From assembly GCA_946479205.1 (NCBI GenBank), contig CAMLFJ010000068.1, positions 1-10,152 of the forward strand: a stretch of DNA of 10,152 nucleotides. Reading direction: 5' to 3'. The notes beneath the pieces were generated by a model. The model was given only the letters and a program-made list of their open reading frames with translations, was not told the DNA's origin and made no database searches. This DNA comes from an uncultured bacterium (GTDB lineage Bacteria; Methylomirabilota; Methylomirabilia; Rokubacteriales; CSP1-6). A program made the translations under genes and the position numbers. Shown piece by piece: positions 1 through 6,798 of the stretch. Numbering within the stretch: position 1 is the first letter of the stretch; each line of letters opens with the position of its first letter.

Positions 1-1141
1 TCATCAGCGCGCGCTGGACGCCCCAGCGCTCGGACATCGCCCCCACCATGAACGCCCCGATCGGGAACACCCCGCCCCAGATCAGGGTGTAGATGCTCAT
101 GACCCGCCCGCGCAGCGCGTCGGGGGCCGCGAGCTGCATCGTGGTATTGCAGGAGACCACCGAGATGATGCCGAAGAATCCGGTGATGAACAACATCGCG
201 ACCGCGGGCCAGAACGAGCGCACGAACGCCAGCCCGACGAGCCCGCAACAGGCCAGCGCGGCCGCGGTGAACATCAGTGGGCGCGGGGGCCGCCGCGTCC
301 CGAGCGTGCCCAAGGTGAGCGCGCCGCTCACCGCGCCCACCCCGAGCGCGGCCATCAGGAAGCCGAAGCCCTCCGCGCCCAGGCCCAGCACGGTGCGCAC
401 CACCAGCGGCACGTAGACCGTGAAGTTGAACACGCAGAGGCTCACCATGAAGGTGAGCCCGAGGGCCAGCAGCATCTCGCGGGTGCGCCAGACGTAGCGC
501 ATGCCGATCACGATCTCCTCGACCACGCCCCGGCCGGAGCGCGGCTGGGGGAGCCCGCGCGCCCGCAGGGTGAGCATCACGGTGATCGCGACCGCGAAGC
601 CCAGCGCGTTGAGGGCGAAGGCCGGCGCGATCCCGTAGCGACCGATGATCAGGCCCCCGATGCTCGGGCCCACGATCCGGGCCGAGTTGAAGCACGCGGA
701 GTTGAGCGAGATCGCACTGCCCACGTCGGCCCGGCCGACCATCTCGGCCACGAAGGACTGGCGGGCCGGCCCGTCGAGCACGTTGGCGAACCCGACCCCG
801 GTGGCGAGCACCGCCACGTGCCAGTACTCCACGTGGCCGGCGTAGACGAGCGCGCCGAGGAGGAGCGCCTGGCCGCCCAGCACCGACTGGGTCACCACCA
901 GCAGCCGGCGCTTGCGCACGCGGTCCGCGACCGCGCCCGACACGATCGAGAAGAGGAGGATCGGCCCGAACTGGAGCGTGCCGATCAGGCCCAGCAGCAG
1001 CGGGGAGGAGGTGAGCTGGAGCACCAGCCAGGACTGGGCCACCGTCTGCATCCAGGAGCCGACCTGGGCCACGAACTGCGCCGCGAAGAACCGCCGGAAA
1101 TCGGCGTGGCGGAACGCCCGCAGACCGGTAGGGAGCGCCAT
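1..1141 (-). CDS. MFS transporter, EntS/MFS_3-like exporter (3' end cut by window edge)
   Basis: A major facilitator superfamily permease of the inner membrane, probably a proton-driven exporter of a small molecule. 380 codons are visible from ATG at 1141; the C-terminal end lies off the left edge. The N-terminus (MALPTGLRAFRHADFRRFFA) followed by VAQVGSWMQTVAQSWLV is typical of the MFS_3/DUF894 (enterobactin exporter-like) group. The loop 2-3 motif appears as GAVADRVRKRRLL, near residue 70, and many hydrophobic segments follow (for example VYVPLVVRTVLGLGAEGFGF). Only the last helix or two should be missing from a protein of about 400-420 residues. It starts 10 bases after the stop of the SMP-30 lactonase on the same strand. 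No Shine-Dalgarno is evident, so translation probably depends on read-through from that gene. The family call is firm; the substrate cannot be read from sequence. Confidence 0.9.
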   Translation of the reverse strand, partial: MALPTGLRAFRHADFRRFFAAQFVAQVGSWMQTVAQSWLVLQLTSSPLLLGLIGTLQFGPILLFSIVSGAVADRVRKRRLLVVTQSVLGGQALLLGALVYAGHVEYWHVAVLATGVGFANVLDGPARQSFVAEMVGRADVGSAISLNSACFNSARIVGPSIGGLIIGRYGIAPAFALNALGFAVAITVMLTLRARGLPQPRSGRGVVEEIVIGMRYVWRTREMLLALGLTFMVSLCVFNFTVYVPLVVRTVLGLGAEGFGFLMAALGVGAVSGALTLGTLGTRRPPRPLMFTAAALACCGLVGLAFVRSFWPAVAMLFITGFFGIISVVSCNTTMQLAAPDALRGRVMSIYTLIWGGVFPIGAFMVGAMSERWGVQRALM

Positions 1142-1151
1142 GGGCGGCCGC

Positions 1152-2087
1152 TCAGCCGCCGGCCACGCCCTGGGTATTGACGAAGATCGAGTAGAGCGAC
1201 TGGCTCGCGGCGAGAAAGAGCCGATTGCGCTTGGTCCCGCCGAAGCAGAGGTTGGCGCAGCGCTCGGGCAGCAGGATGCGGCCGATCAGCTTCGCGTCGG
1301 GATTGTAGACCGCGACGCCGTCGAGCCCCTCGCCCCCGCCCCAGCCGCACCACAGGTTGCCGTCGGTGTCGCAGCGCATCCCGTCCGGGATGCCCGCCCC
1401 GGTGTTGATGAAGACGCGGCCGTTGGTGAGCGCGGTGCCGCCCGCGACCACGTCGAACACGCGGATCTCCCGCGGCATCGAGCCCGAGACCACCACGTAG
1501 AGTCGGCTCTCGTCCGGCGAGAAGCAGAGGCCGTTCGGCCGTGGGATGTCCCCGGTCGCCACCGTGGCCTTGCCGCTGCGGGGATCGAGGCGGTAGACGT
1601 TGGTGGGCAGCTCGAGCGCCGCGATGTGGCCCTCGTAGTTCCCGAGCACACCGAAGGGCGGATCGGTGAACCACACGCTGTCGTCCGACTTGACCACCAC
1701 GTCGTTCGGGGAGTTGAGCCGCTTGTGCTCGAACGAGTCCATCAGCACCGTGACGGTGCCGTCGTACTCGGTGCGGGTCACCCGGCGGCTGTCGTGCTCG
1801 CAGGTGACGAGCCGCCCCTGGCGATCGCGCGTGTTGCCGTTCGAGAAGTTCGACGGCTTGCGGAACACGCTGACCGCTCCGGTCTCCTCGTCCCACCGCA
1901 TGATGCGGTCGTTCGGGATGTCGCTCCACAGCACGTAGCGGCCGTCGCCGAACCACACCGGCCCCTCCGCCCAGCGGAACCCGGTGGCCAGGCGCTCCAC
2001 CGCCGCGTTGAAGATGCGGTACTTGGCGAAGCTCTCGTCGAGGATCTGCACGGCCGGATCGGGGTAACGGACGGGCTCGGTCGACAT
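1152..2087 (-). CDS. SMP-30/gluconolactonase/LRE family lactonase
   Basis: A 311-residue six-bladed beta-propeller hydrolase expected to open sugar lactones (aldonolactone to aldonate) using one divalent metal. The family signatures are all in order: AEGPVW with E41, KRLNSPNDVVV with N128, PRPNGLCFSPDE with N185, and GIPDGMRCDTDGNLWCGWG with D235. By family knowledge E41, N185 and D235 match the metal ligands and N128 a substrate or metal-shell residue. No signal peptide is seen, so it is probably cytoplasmic. The ATG at 2087 is preferred because an upstream in-frame GTG at 2129 would run into the divergent promoter region. A GGAGGT lies only one base before the ATG, unusually close, so the start is not fully settled. 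The next gene downstream is the MFS exporter, 10 bases away. The natural substrate is unknown; members of this family include gluconolactonases, arabinolactonases and other lactonases or phosphotriesterases. Confidence 0.9.
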   Translation of the reverse strand: MSTEPVRYPDPAVQILDESFAKYRIFNAAVERLATGFRWAEGPVWFGDGRYVLWSDIPNDRIMRWDEETGAVSVFRKPSNFSNGNTRDRQGRLVTCEHDSRRVTRTEYDGTVTVLMDSFEHKRLNSPNDVVVKSDDSVWFTDPPFGVLGNYEGHIAALELPTNVYRLDPRSGKATVATGDIPRPNGLCFSPDESRLYVVVSGSMPREIRVFDVVAGGTALTNGRVFINTGAGIPDGMRCDTDGNLWCGWGGGEGLDGVAVYNPDAKLIGRILLPERCANLCFGGTKRNRLFLAASQSLYSIFVNTQGVAGG

Positions 2088-2150
2088 GACCTCCGGATGG
2101 TGGCCACTCACGGCGGAGAAGTCAACCACCTTGTGCTAGAGTCGCGCGAC
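2088..2150. promoter_or_regulatory. divergent intergenic region between lactonase and DNA glycosylase
   Basis: These 63 bases separate two divergently transcribed genes and must hold both promoters. On the plus strand TAGAGT (2137-2142) is a possible -10 hexamer. It ends 8 bases before the glycosylase ATG, and no Shine-Dalgarno is present there, which fits a leaderless transcript. No convincing -35 element is seen. On the minus strand GGAGGT (2094-2089) lies next to the lactonase ATG. The assignments are by eye only. Confidence 0.35.
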
Positions 2151-2789
2151 ATGAGCCGTCCCGCGATCCGGCATCTCTCCAGGGTGGACCCGGTGATGCG
2201 CGCGCTCATCCGGCGCGTGGGGGCGTGCGGGCTCGCGGTCCGGAATCAGCAGCCCTTCGAGACGCTGGTGCGCGCGATCGCCCATCAGCAGATCCACGGG
2301 CGCGCGGCCGAGGCGATCCTGGGACGCTTCATCGCGCTCTTCCCGGGCCGGCGCTTCCCGAGGCCGGAGGACATCGTCACGGTGGACTCCCGCAAGATGC
2401 GCCGCGCGGGCTTCTCGCGGGCCAAGATCCGCTCGATCAAGGACATCGCGCGGAAGACGCGCAGCGGGCTGATACCCGGGCGGACCGCCTGCCACCGTCT
2501 CACCGACGCCGAGCTGATCGAGCGGCTGGTGCAGGTGCGCGGGGTCGGCCAGTGGACGGTGGAGATGCTGCTGATGTTCACGCTCGGCCGCCCCGACGTG
2601 CTGCCGGTGGACGACTTCGGAGTCCGCGAGGGCTTCAAGCAGGCCTACGGGCGACGCAAGCAGCCCACCCCGAAGCAGCTACGCCTCTACGGTACCCGCT
2701 GGAGTCCTCACCGGTCGGTGGCCGCCTGGTACCTCTGGCGCGCGGCCGAGAAGGCGCTGCACCGCAAGATCGCGCCGAAGATCACCTAG
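2151..2789 (+). CDS. AlkA-type DNA-3-methyladenine glycosylase (HhH-GPD family)
   Basis: A 212-residue base-excision repair glycosylase that should remove alkylated purines from DNA. Near the N-terminus PFETLVRAIAHQQIHGRAAE (35-54) is the family's conserved helix. The helix-hairpin-helix is VRGVGQWTVEMLLMF (129-143) with G131 and G133, followed by LPVDDFGVREGF, where D155 aligns with the catalytic aspartate of AlkA (D238 of the E. coli protein). It is shorter than E. coli AlkA because the N-terminal TBP-like domain is missing, as in the compact AlkA/MpgII-type enzymes. The reading frame stays open more than 1.2 kb upstream, but that part is antisense to the lactonase. The ATG at 2151 is chosen because the conserved domain starts just after it and the intergenic region ends there. 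It converges on the MR/MLE gene with only 4 bases between the stops. AlkA is the likely role; the exact lesion spectrum is unknown. Confidence 0.92.
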   Translation: MSRPAIRHLSRVDPVMRALIRRVGACGLAVRNQQPFETLVRAIAHQQIHGRAAEAILGRFIALFPGRRFPRPEDIVTVDSRKMRRAGFSRAKIRSIKDIARKTRSGLIPGRTACHRLTDAELIERLVQVRGVGQWTVEMLLMFTLGRPDVLPVDDFGVREGFKQAYGRRKQPTPKQLRLYGTRWSPHRSVAAWYLWRAAEKALHRKIAPKIT

Positions 2790-2793
2790 CCGA

Positions 2794-4035
2794 TCACGTG
2801 GTGGAGGGGCGCGCCCGCATCTGCTCGGGGCTCATGCCGTAGAAGCTCCGCGCGCGGTCGCCCGGCCCCGGCCAGGGATGCGCGCGCAGCACCGCCTCGT
2901 TGATGTCGGCGCCCCAGCCCGGGCCCTCCGGCACGAAGATGTGCCCGTCCTTGATCACCGGCGGCTTCGTCACCAGGTCCGCCTTCCACGACACGTCGTC
3001 GATGTCGATCTCCATGATGCGCACGTTGGGGAGCACCGCGCACAGGTGGAGCGAGTGGAGATCGGCGAGGTGGCTGTAGTAGTTGTGAGGCGCGATATTG
3101 ATCTCGTAGGTCTCGGCCATCCGCCCGATCTGCACCGCCTGGGAGAAGCCGTTCCAGGGCACGTCGATGATGGCCACGTCGACGGCGTGCAGCTCCAGGA
3201 ACGGCCGGTACTGGCGCGTGGTGACCAGGCTCTCGCAGGAGGCGAGCCGCGTGGAGGTGGACTGCTTGATCTGCAGCAGGGCCTGCGGGTCCCAGTTGTC
3301 GTACTCGACCCACTGCATGTCGAACTGCTCCAGCAGCTTGGCGACGCGCAGCACGCCCTCGGTGCGGAAGTTGTAGTTGAGGTCGAGGCAGAGGCCGACC
3401 TTGGGGCCCACCGCGTCGCGGAAGGTGCCGATCAGGCGCTCGATCGCGTCGAGGATCTCCACGGTGGGCGCGCCGTCGGTGGAGTTGATGCCGCTCGCGA
3501 AGCCGGGGAAGTACACGGTGGCCGGATCGCCCGGGATCACCATGTTGGTCTTGAGCGCGGTGAAGCCGCGCGCGACCACTTCCTTGCCGAGCGCGGTGAT
3601 GTCGGCGTAGGTGCGCAGCGGCGGCGTGCCCAGGACGTGACCGAGCCGCGCCCGCGTGGTCCCGCAGTGCGACCAGTACAGCCGCATGCGGTCGCGCATC
3701 GGGCCGCCGAAGAGCTCGTAGACCGGGACGCCGAGGGCCTTGGCCTTGATGTCCCACAGCGCCAGCTCGATGCCGGCCATCGCCTTGTGGCTCACGCCGC
3801 CCAGGTTCTGGCGCGTCGCCCGCAGCATGTCCCAGTACAGGCGCTCGACCGGCCGCGGGTCCTGACCGATCAGGAGCGGGGTCAGGTCCTGGACGGAGCC
3901 CGCGATGCCGTAGGGGCTGCGGTTGTCGCTACACTCCCCCCAGCCCACGAGGCCGTCGTCGGTCTCGACGCGAACGAAGGTCCAGGGCCGCCAGCCGCCG
4001 TCACAGTGCAGGGCTTCCACGCGCGCGATCTTCAT
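2794..4035 (-). CDS. mandelate racemase/muconate lactonizing enzyme family protein, probable sugar-acid dehydratase
   Basis: A 413-residue enolase-superfamily enzyme, expected to abstract the alpha proton of a carboxylate and most likely to dehydrate an aldonate to a 2-keto-3-deoxy acid. The N-terminal capping domain is residues 1-115 (MKIARVEAL, GWGECSDN, AGIELALWDIKAKALGVPVYELFGG). In the barrel, K162-T-N164 is the KxN form of the second-strand motif. D218 (CLDLNYN), E244 (WVEYDNWDP) and E268 (SCESLVT) are the probable Mg ligands, and H317 in NIAPHNYYSHLAD is the probable base. The KxN and APH features resemble galactonate-dehydratase-like members more than mandelate racemase, but this is motif-level inference. 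A loop rich in Gly and Pro (165-188) follows the KxN motif. The ATG at 4035 is chosen over a GTG 18 bases upstream; neither has a Shine-Dalgarno. Its substrate could be a sugar acid released by a lactonase such as the neighbour at 1152-2087. Confidence 0.9.
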   Translation of the reverse strand: MKIARVEALHCDGGWRPWTFVRVETDDGLVGWGECSDNRSPYGIAGSVQDLTPLLIGQDPRPVERLYWDMLRATRQNLGGVSHKAMAGIELALWDIKAKALGVPVYELFGGPMRDRMRLYWSHCGTTRARLGHVLGTPPLRTYADITALGKEVVARGFTALKTNMVIPGDPATVYFPGFASGINSTDGAPTVEILDAIERLIGTFRDAVGPKVGLCLDLNYNFRTEGVLRVAKLLEQFDMQWVEYDNWDPQALLQIKQSTSTRLASCESLVTTRQYRPFLELHAVDVAIIDVPWNGFSQAVQIGRMAETYEINIAPHNYYSHLADLHSLHLCAVLPNVRIMEIDIDDVSWKADLVTKPPVIKDGHIFVPEGPGWGADINEAVLRAHPWPGPGDRARSFYGMSPEQMRARPSTT

Positions 4036-4096
4036 GGCGACAGACCATGCCACAGCCGACGGGCGCCCACAAGCTTCCCGAAGGCATTCCCAGATC

Positions 4097-4126
4097 CGCT
4101 CGGCTCGCCTTCGGCTGCGCCTCGCC
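4097..4126 (-). repeat. 30-base dispersed repeat, copy 1
   Basis: This GC-rich segment is identical at 29 of 30 positions to 8572-8601, in the same orientation. It begins directly after the HAD gene's TAG stop (4129-4127) in the direction of transcription. The inner part can fold into an imperfect hairpin with a GCC-TTC-GGC core and an outer GGC/GCC stem. No T-tract follows, so it is not a standard terminator. It lies in the 91-base gap between the HAD and MR/MLE genes. A small REP-like element is the likely identity. Confidence 0.7.
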
Positions 4127-4915
4127 CTACGGCCAGGCGGCGGTGCCCCGGCGGAACTGCTCGAGCGTGAGCAGCCGGATGCGCGAATCCGCGCGCGCGG
4201 CCGCCCGCGCCGCCTCCGTGTTGTAGCCCCAGGCGGCGAGGAAGAGCTGCACGTCGTCCAGGTCCGGATGCGTGGTCACGTGCTGGAGCGTCTCGAGACG
4301 GTCCTCGACGAAGGCCAGCCGGGGGCGGCCTCCGCGCTCGGCGGTCCAGGCCGCGATCAGCGCGCGCAGGTTCAGACACTTGTGCACGCCCGCCTCCTTG
4401 CCCTGCACGTCCGCGAACTGCACGCCCCAGGCCTCCAGGATGCGCCGCGCGAACTCACCCTCCTTGGTGGTGACCAGCACGCTCCGCCCGGGCTCGGCCA
4501 CCAGGCGGCGCAGCTCGTCCAGGCTGCCGTACGGGGCGTGGAGCGCGAGCCAGCCCGGCTCGTCGGTGGCGATCCACTGGTGGCGCACCTCGTCGAGGGT
4601 GTGGCCGAGGCGCGCGATCAGGGCATCGCCGGTCGGCGAGCCCGTCGCGACGAGCTCCGCGCGCACCCGCTCCCAGCCGCCCAGGATCTCCGCGCGAGGG
4701 ACCCCGCGCGCGATCGCGCGGAGGAGGACCGGCATCTCCCAGCCGCTCAGGATCACCGGGCGCAGCGCGCAGAACGCCACGAACGCGCTCTCGGGGGGCG
4801 GCACGTCCGCGGGCCACACCCGCGCGCAGGTGCGGCGGCTCGTCTCGAAGTACTCGCGCAGGCCGTCACAGCAGACGCCGTCGAAGTCGAGGGCCAGGAT
4901 GTCGGGAATCGTCAT
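4127..4915 (-). CDS. HAD-superfamily hydrolase (phosphatase-like)
   Basis: A 262-residue haloacid dehalogenase-fold protein, expected to be a cytoplasmic phosphohydrolase. Motif I is LALDFDGVCCDG with nucleophile D10 and acid/base D12. Motif II is SVLVTTKEGEFARRIL with T149/T150. K173 or K179 in the GKEAGVHK stretch supplies motif III, and motif IV is LAFVEDRLETL with E204 and D205. A helical cap of about 120 residues lies between motifs I and II (C1-type placement). All four motifs are intact, so the protein is probably active. It resembles the uncharacterised HAD proteins known from cyanobacteria and other bacteria; I do not recognise a specific substrate. No Shine-Dalgarno precedes the ATG at 4915, but a 10-base perfect palindrome sits 7 bases upstream. 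It is divergent from the coiled-coil membrane protein gene, and MR/MLE follows on the same strand after 91 bases that include repeat copy 1. Confidence 0.85.
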   Translation of the reverse strand: MTIPDILALDFDGVCCDGLREYFETSRRTCARVWPADVPPPESAFVAFCALRPVILSGWEMPVLLRAIARGVPRAEILGGWERVRAELVATGSPTGDALIARLGHTLDEVRHQWIATDEPGWLALHAPYGSLDELRRLVAEPGRSVLVTTKEGEFARRILEAWGVQFADVQGKEAGVHKCLNLRALIAAWTAERGGRPRLAFVEDRLETLQHVTTHPDLDDVQLFLAAWGYNTEAARAAARADSRIRLLTLEQFRRGTAAWP

Positions 4916-5030
4916 GACCGGACACCGCGGTGACGCGAACTGCGCCGAAGAAGATGCGCCCCCGCCGCATAAGCAGCCGACTTTTCAGCCATCGAAACTC
5001 TGGCCTCTCTCTTGCTCGTTTTCGAGAATC
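4916..5030. promoter_or_regulatory. divergent intergenic region with AT-richer core and a palindrome
   Basis: These 115 bases lie between the divergent HAD and coiled-coil membrane protein genes. The part from about 4968 to 5030 is clearly less GC-rich than the surroundings (TTTTCAGCCATCGAAACTC and following), as expected for a promoter region. CACCGCGGTG at 4923-4932 is a perfect 10-base palindrome just upstream of the HAD start. CTCG-TTTT-CGAG at 5015-5026 is a short inverted repeat just before the ATG at 5031. No strong -35/-10 pair could be picked by eye. Confidence 0.4.
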
Positions 5031-5546
5031 ATGGCCGCACCGGAGCGCAACATCAGCGCGGTGGACGCACGGCTCGTGAGCCTCGAGGACGAGGCCACGC
5101 AGCTACGCGCGGAAGTGGCCGCGCTCCAGGAGGAGATCCGCTGGCTCACCGGCCAGGACGACGAGCCGGCGCCGGGCTGGCTGTCGCGCGGCTGGGTTCG
5201 CGCCTCGCTGCTGCTGACCGCGGTCGGCATGGTCGCCCTCGTCTCCCTGCCCTATCTCCTGCGTCTCGATGCCCCCGGCCCGCATGCCGATCCGGCTCCC
5301 GTCGCGTCCACGCGGCCGGCCCCCACGACCCCACACCCCGAGGCGGCGCCCAAGGCCGCGGCCCGCAACGCGGGCCCCGCGCCGACCCCGACCCACGTCC
5401 GGGCGCCCGAGGTTGCCGAGCCCGCGCGCGTCCTGTCCGCGGACAGCCACCCGGCGGGCCCCGCGCCCCGGCCGCGGCCCGCCCGCCGCACGCTCCAGCC
5501 GTCAGACGCCGTCGTCGTCGCGCCCGCGCGCGGCGAGAGCCCCTAG
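5031..5546 (+). CDS. small membrane protein: coiled coil, one TM helix, Pro/Ala-rich tail
   Basis: A 171-residue protein of unrecognised family with clear architecture. Residues 8-39 form a clean five-heptad coiled coil: a positions I8, L15, A22, V29, I36 and d positions V11, L18, L25, L32, L39. After a short linker, residues 58-78 (ASLLLTAVGMVALVSLPYLL) are a single transmembrane helix. Arg residues just before it (SRGWVR) suggest the coiled coil is cytoplasmic. The remainder (80-171) is a low-complexity Pro/Ala/Arg tail likely in the periplasm. The ATG at 5031 is chosen because the coiled coil begins immediately after it; the frame is open further upstream, but only antisense to the HAD gene. 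No good Shine-Dalgarno is seen. Its stop codon overlaps the stop of the convergent MFS gene. Self-association through the coiled coil is inferred. The function is unknown, and low complexity may limit any homology search. Confidence 0.7.
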   Translation: MAAPERNISAVDARLVSLEDEATQLRAEVAALQEEIRWLTGQDDEPAPGWLSRGWVRASLLLTAVGMVALVSLPYLLRLDAPGPHADPAPVASTRPAPTTPHPEAAPKAAARNAGPAPTPTHVRAPEVAEPARVLSADSHPAGPAPRPRPARRTLQPSDAVVVAPARGESP

Positions 5547-6775
5547 GGCCGCACCGGCCCGCGCAACCGCCCCGCCCACACCGATAGGGCGGCCACCCCG
5601 GCCGCCATGGCCGCCAGCGAGAACGCGATCGCGTAGCTCCCCGTCGCGTCGAAGATCCGCCCGGCCAGCCACGCGCCCAGCGCGCTGCCGAGCGCGCTCG
5701 CCACCTGCGTGGCGCCGAAGATCGAGCCGAAGTGCGGCCCGCGAAAGCGGTCGCTCATCATCGCGGGCACGATGAACGCGGTGACCGAGTAGCCGAGCCC
5801 GAACAGGACCGCGTAGCCGAGCGCGAGCCACGCCGACGGGGCCAGCGCCACCATCCAGAGCACGCCCACCCCGATGATCATGCCGATCATGCCGAGCGCG
5901 TAGACCAGCTCGCGGGACAGATGATCCGAGATCCAGCCCCCGCCGGTCTTGCCCAGGATGCTGGAGGCGCCCACCACGCTGATCACCGAGGCGGCGGTCA
6001 TCGCCGGGAGCCCGTGGTCCACGAGGAACGCGGCCTGGTGGACGTGGAGCGTCTGGCTGCAGATGCTGCCCAGGAACACCGCGAGCCCGATCAGCCGGAA
6101 CGACGGATTGGCCAGCGCCAGCGCGAGGGAGTGCTCACCGCCGGGCGCCCGGCCCGCCTCGCCGCGCGGAGCGGGTTCGCGAGCCGCCGGCGGCGTGTCA
6201 CGGATCGCCAGGTAGGTCGCGGGCAGGATCCAGAGCGCGCAGAGAGCCGCGAGCACGCGGAACGCCCAGCGCCACCCGAAGCCGTCGATCAGCGCCTGGC
6301 AGAGGGGGACGACCAGGAAGATCCCGAGACCGACGCCGGAGCCCGCGATGCCGAGCGCGAGGCCCAGGCGCGCCTTCCACTGCCGCTGCACCATCACCAC
6401 CGCCGGCGTCCAGCCCGCGGTGGCCACCCCGACCGCGGTGAGCAGGCCGAAGCTCAGGTAGAGATGCCAGGCGCGGGTGACCAGGCTGTCCGCCCAGAGC
6501 GAGCCGGCGAGCAGCACGCCCCCGATGAGGATGAGCCGGCGCGGCCCGAAGCGATCGGCGAGCGCGCCCAGCACGGGGCCCGCACCGCCGCTGACGAGCG
6601 TGAAGATCGAGAAGGCCCCGGCCAGGACCGAGCGGCTCCAGCCGAACTCGCGCAGCAGCGCGACCAGGAAGACGCTGTAGGCGTACCAGACCCCGTAGGC
6701 CAGCGCGAGGGTGACGACGGTGACGCCGAGAGCGAGATACGAAGGCGCGGGCGAGGCCGCCGGGTCGGGGCGCAT
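5543..6775 (-). CDS. MFS transporter, MCT/OFA (monocarboxylate/oxalate)-like
   Basis: A 410-residue inner-membrane permease with the 12-helix length usual for the superfamily. The start (TVVTLALAYGVWYAYSVFLV) and the stretch LLREFGWSRSVLAGAFSIFT are typical of the monocarboxylate porter-like/OFA branch, which moves small carboxylates. Motif A is present as GALADRFGPRRLIL in loop 2-3. A cytoplasmic hydrophilic stretch (TPPAAREPAPRGEAGRAPGG) separates the two halves, and loop 8-9 carries GGWISDHLSREL. The ATG at 6775 has GGTGGGG five bases upstream. The same frame is open far upstream, but that is the antisense-free shadow of the TPR gene in another frame and lacks MFS features. It begins 23 bases after the TPR lipoprotein stop, so the two are probably cotranscribed. 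Carboxylate transport is the likely role; the substrate is unknown. Confidence 0.9.
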   Translation of the reverse strand: MRPDPAASPAPSYLALGVTVVTLALAYGVWYAYSVFLVALLREFGWSRSVLAGAFSIFTLVSGGAGPVLGALADRFGPRRLILIGGVLLAGSLWADSLVTRAWHLYLSFGLLTAVGVATAGWTPAVVMVQRQWKARLGLALGIAGSGVGLGIFLVVPLCQALIDGFGWRWAFRVLAALCALWILPATYLAIRDTPPAAREPAPRGEAGRAPGGEHSLALALANPSFRLIGLAVFLGSICSQTLHVHQAAFLVDHGLPAMTAASVISVVGASSILGKTGGGWISDHLSRELVYALGMIGMIIGVGVLWMVALAPSAWLALGYAVLFGLGYSVTAFIVPAMMSDRFRGPHFGSIFGATQVASALGSALGAWLAGRIFDATGSYAIAFSLAAMAAGVAALSVWAGRLRGPVRP

Positions 6776-6798
6776 GGGCGCCCCACCATACCGCGGGG

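Noticed and set aside
912..2150. Long open frame upstream of the glycosylase that would extend it to over 600 residues
   Set aside because: It is antisense to the SMP-30 gene and its translation is Ala/Arg/Val/His-rich without domains, typical of a high-GC shadow. The conserved glycosylase starts at 2151.
4097..4126. Repeat copy 1 as a rho-independent terminator for the HAD gene
   Set aside because: The hairpin is imperfect, no T-tract follows, and a near-identical copy lies inside a coding region where termination would be harmful.
2878..4170. Open plus-strand frame of about 430 codons across the MR/MLE gene
   Set aside because: Antisense to a gene with intact catalytic residues; the product is His/Arg/Val-rich low complexity.
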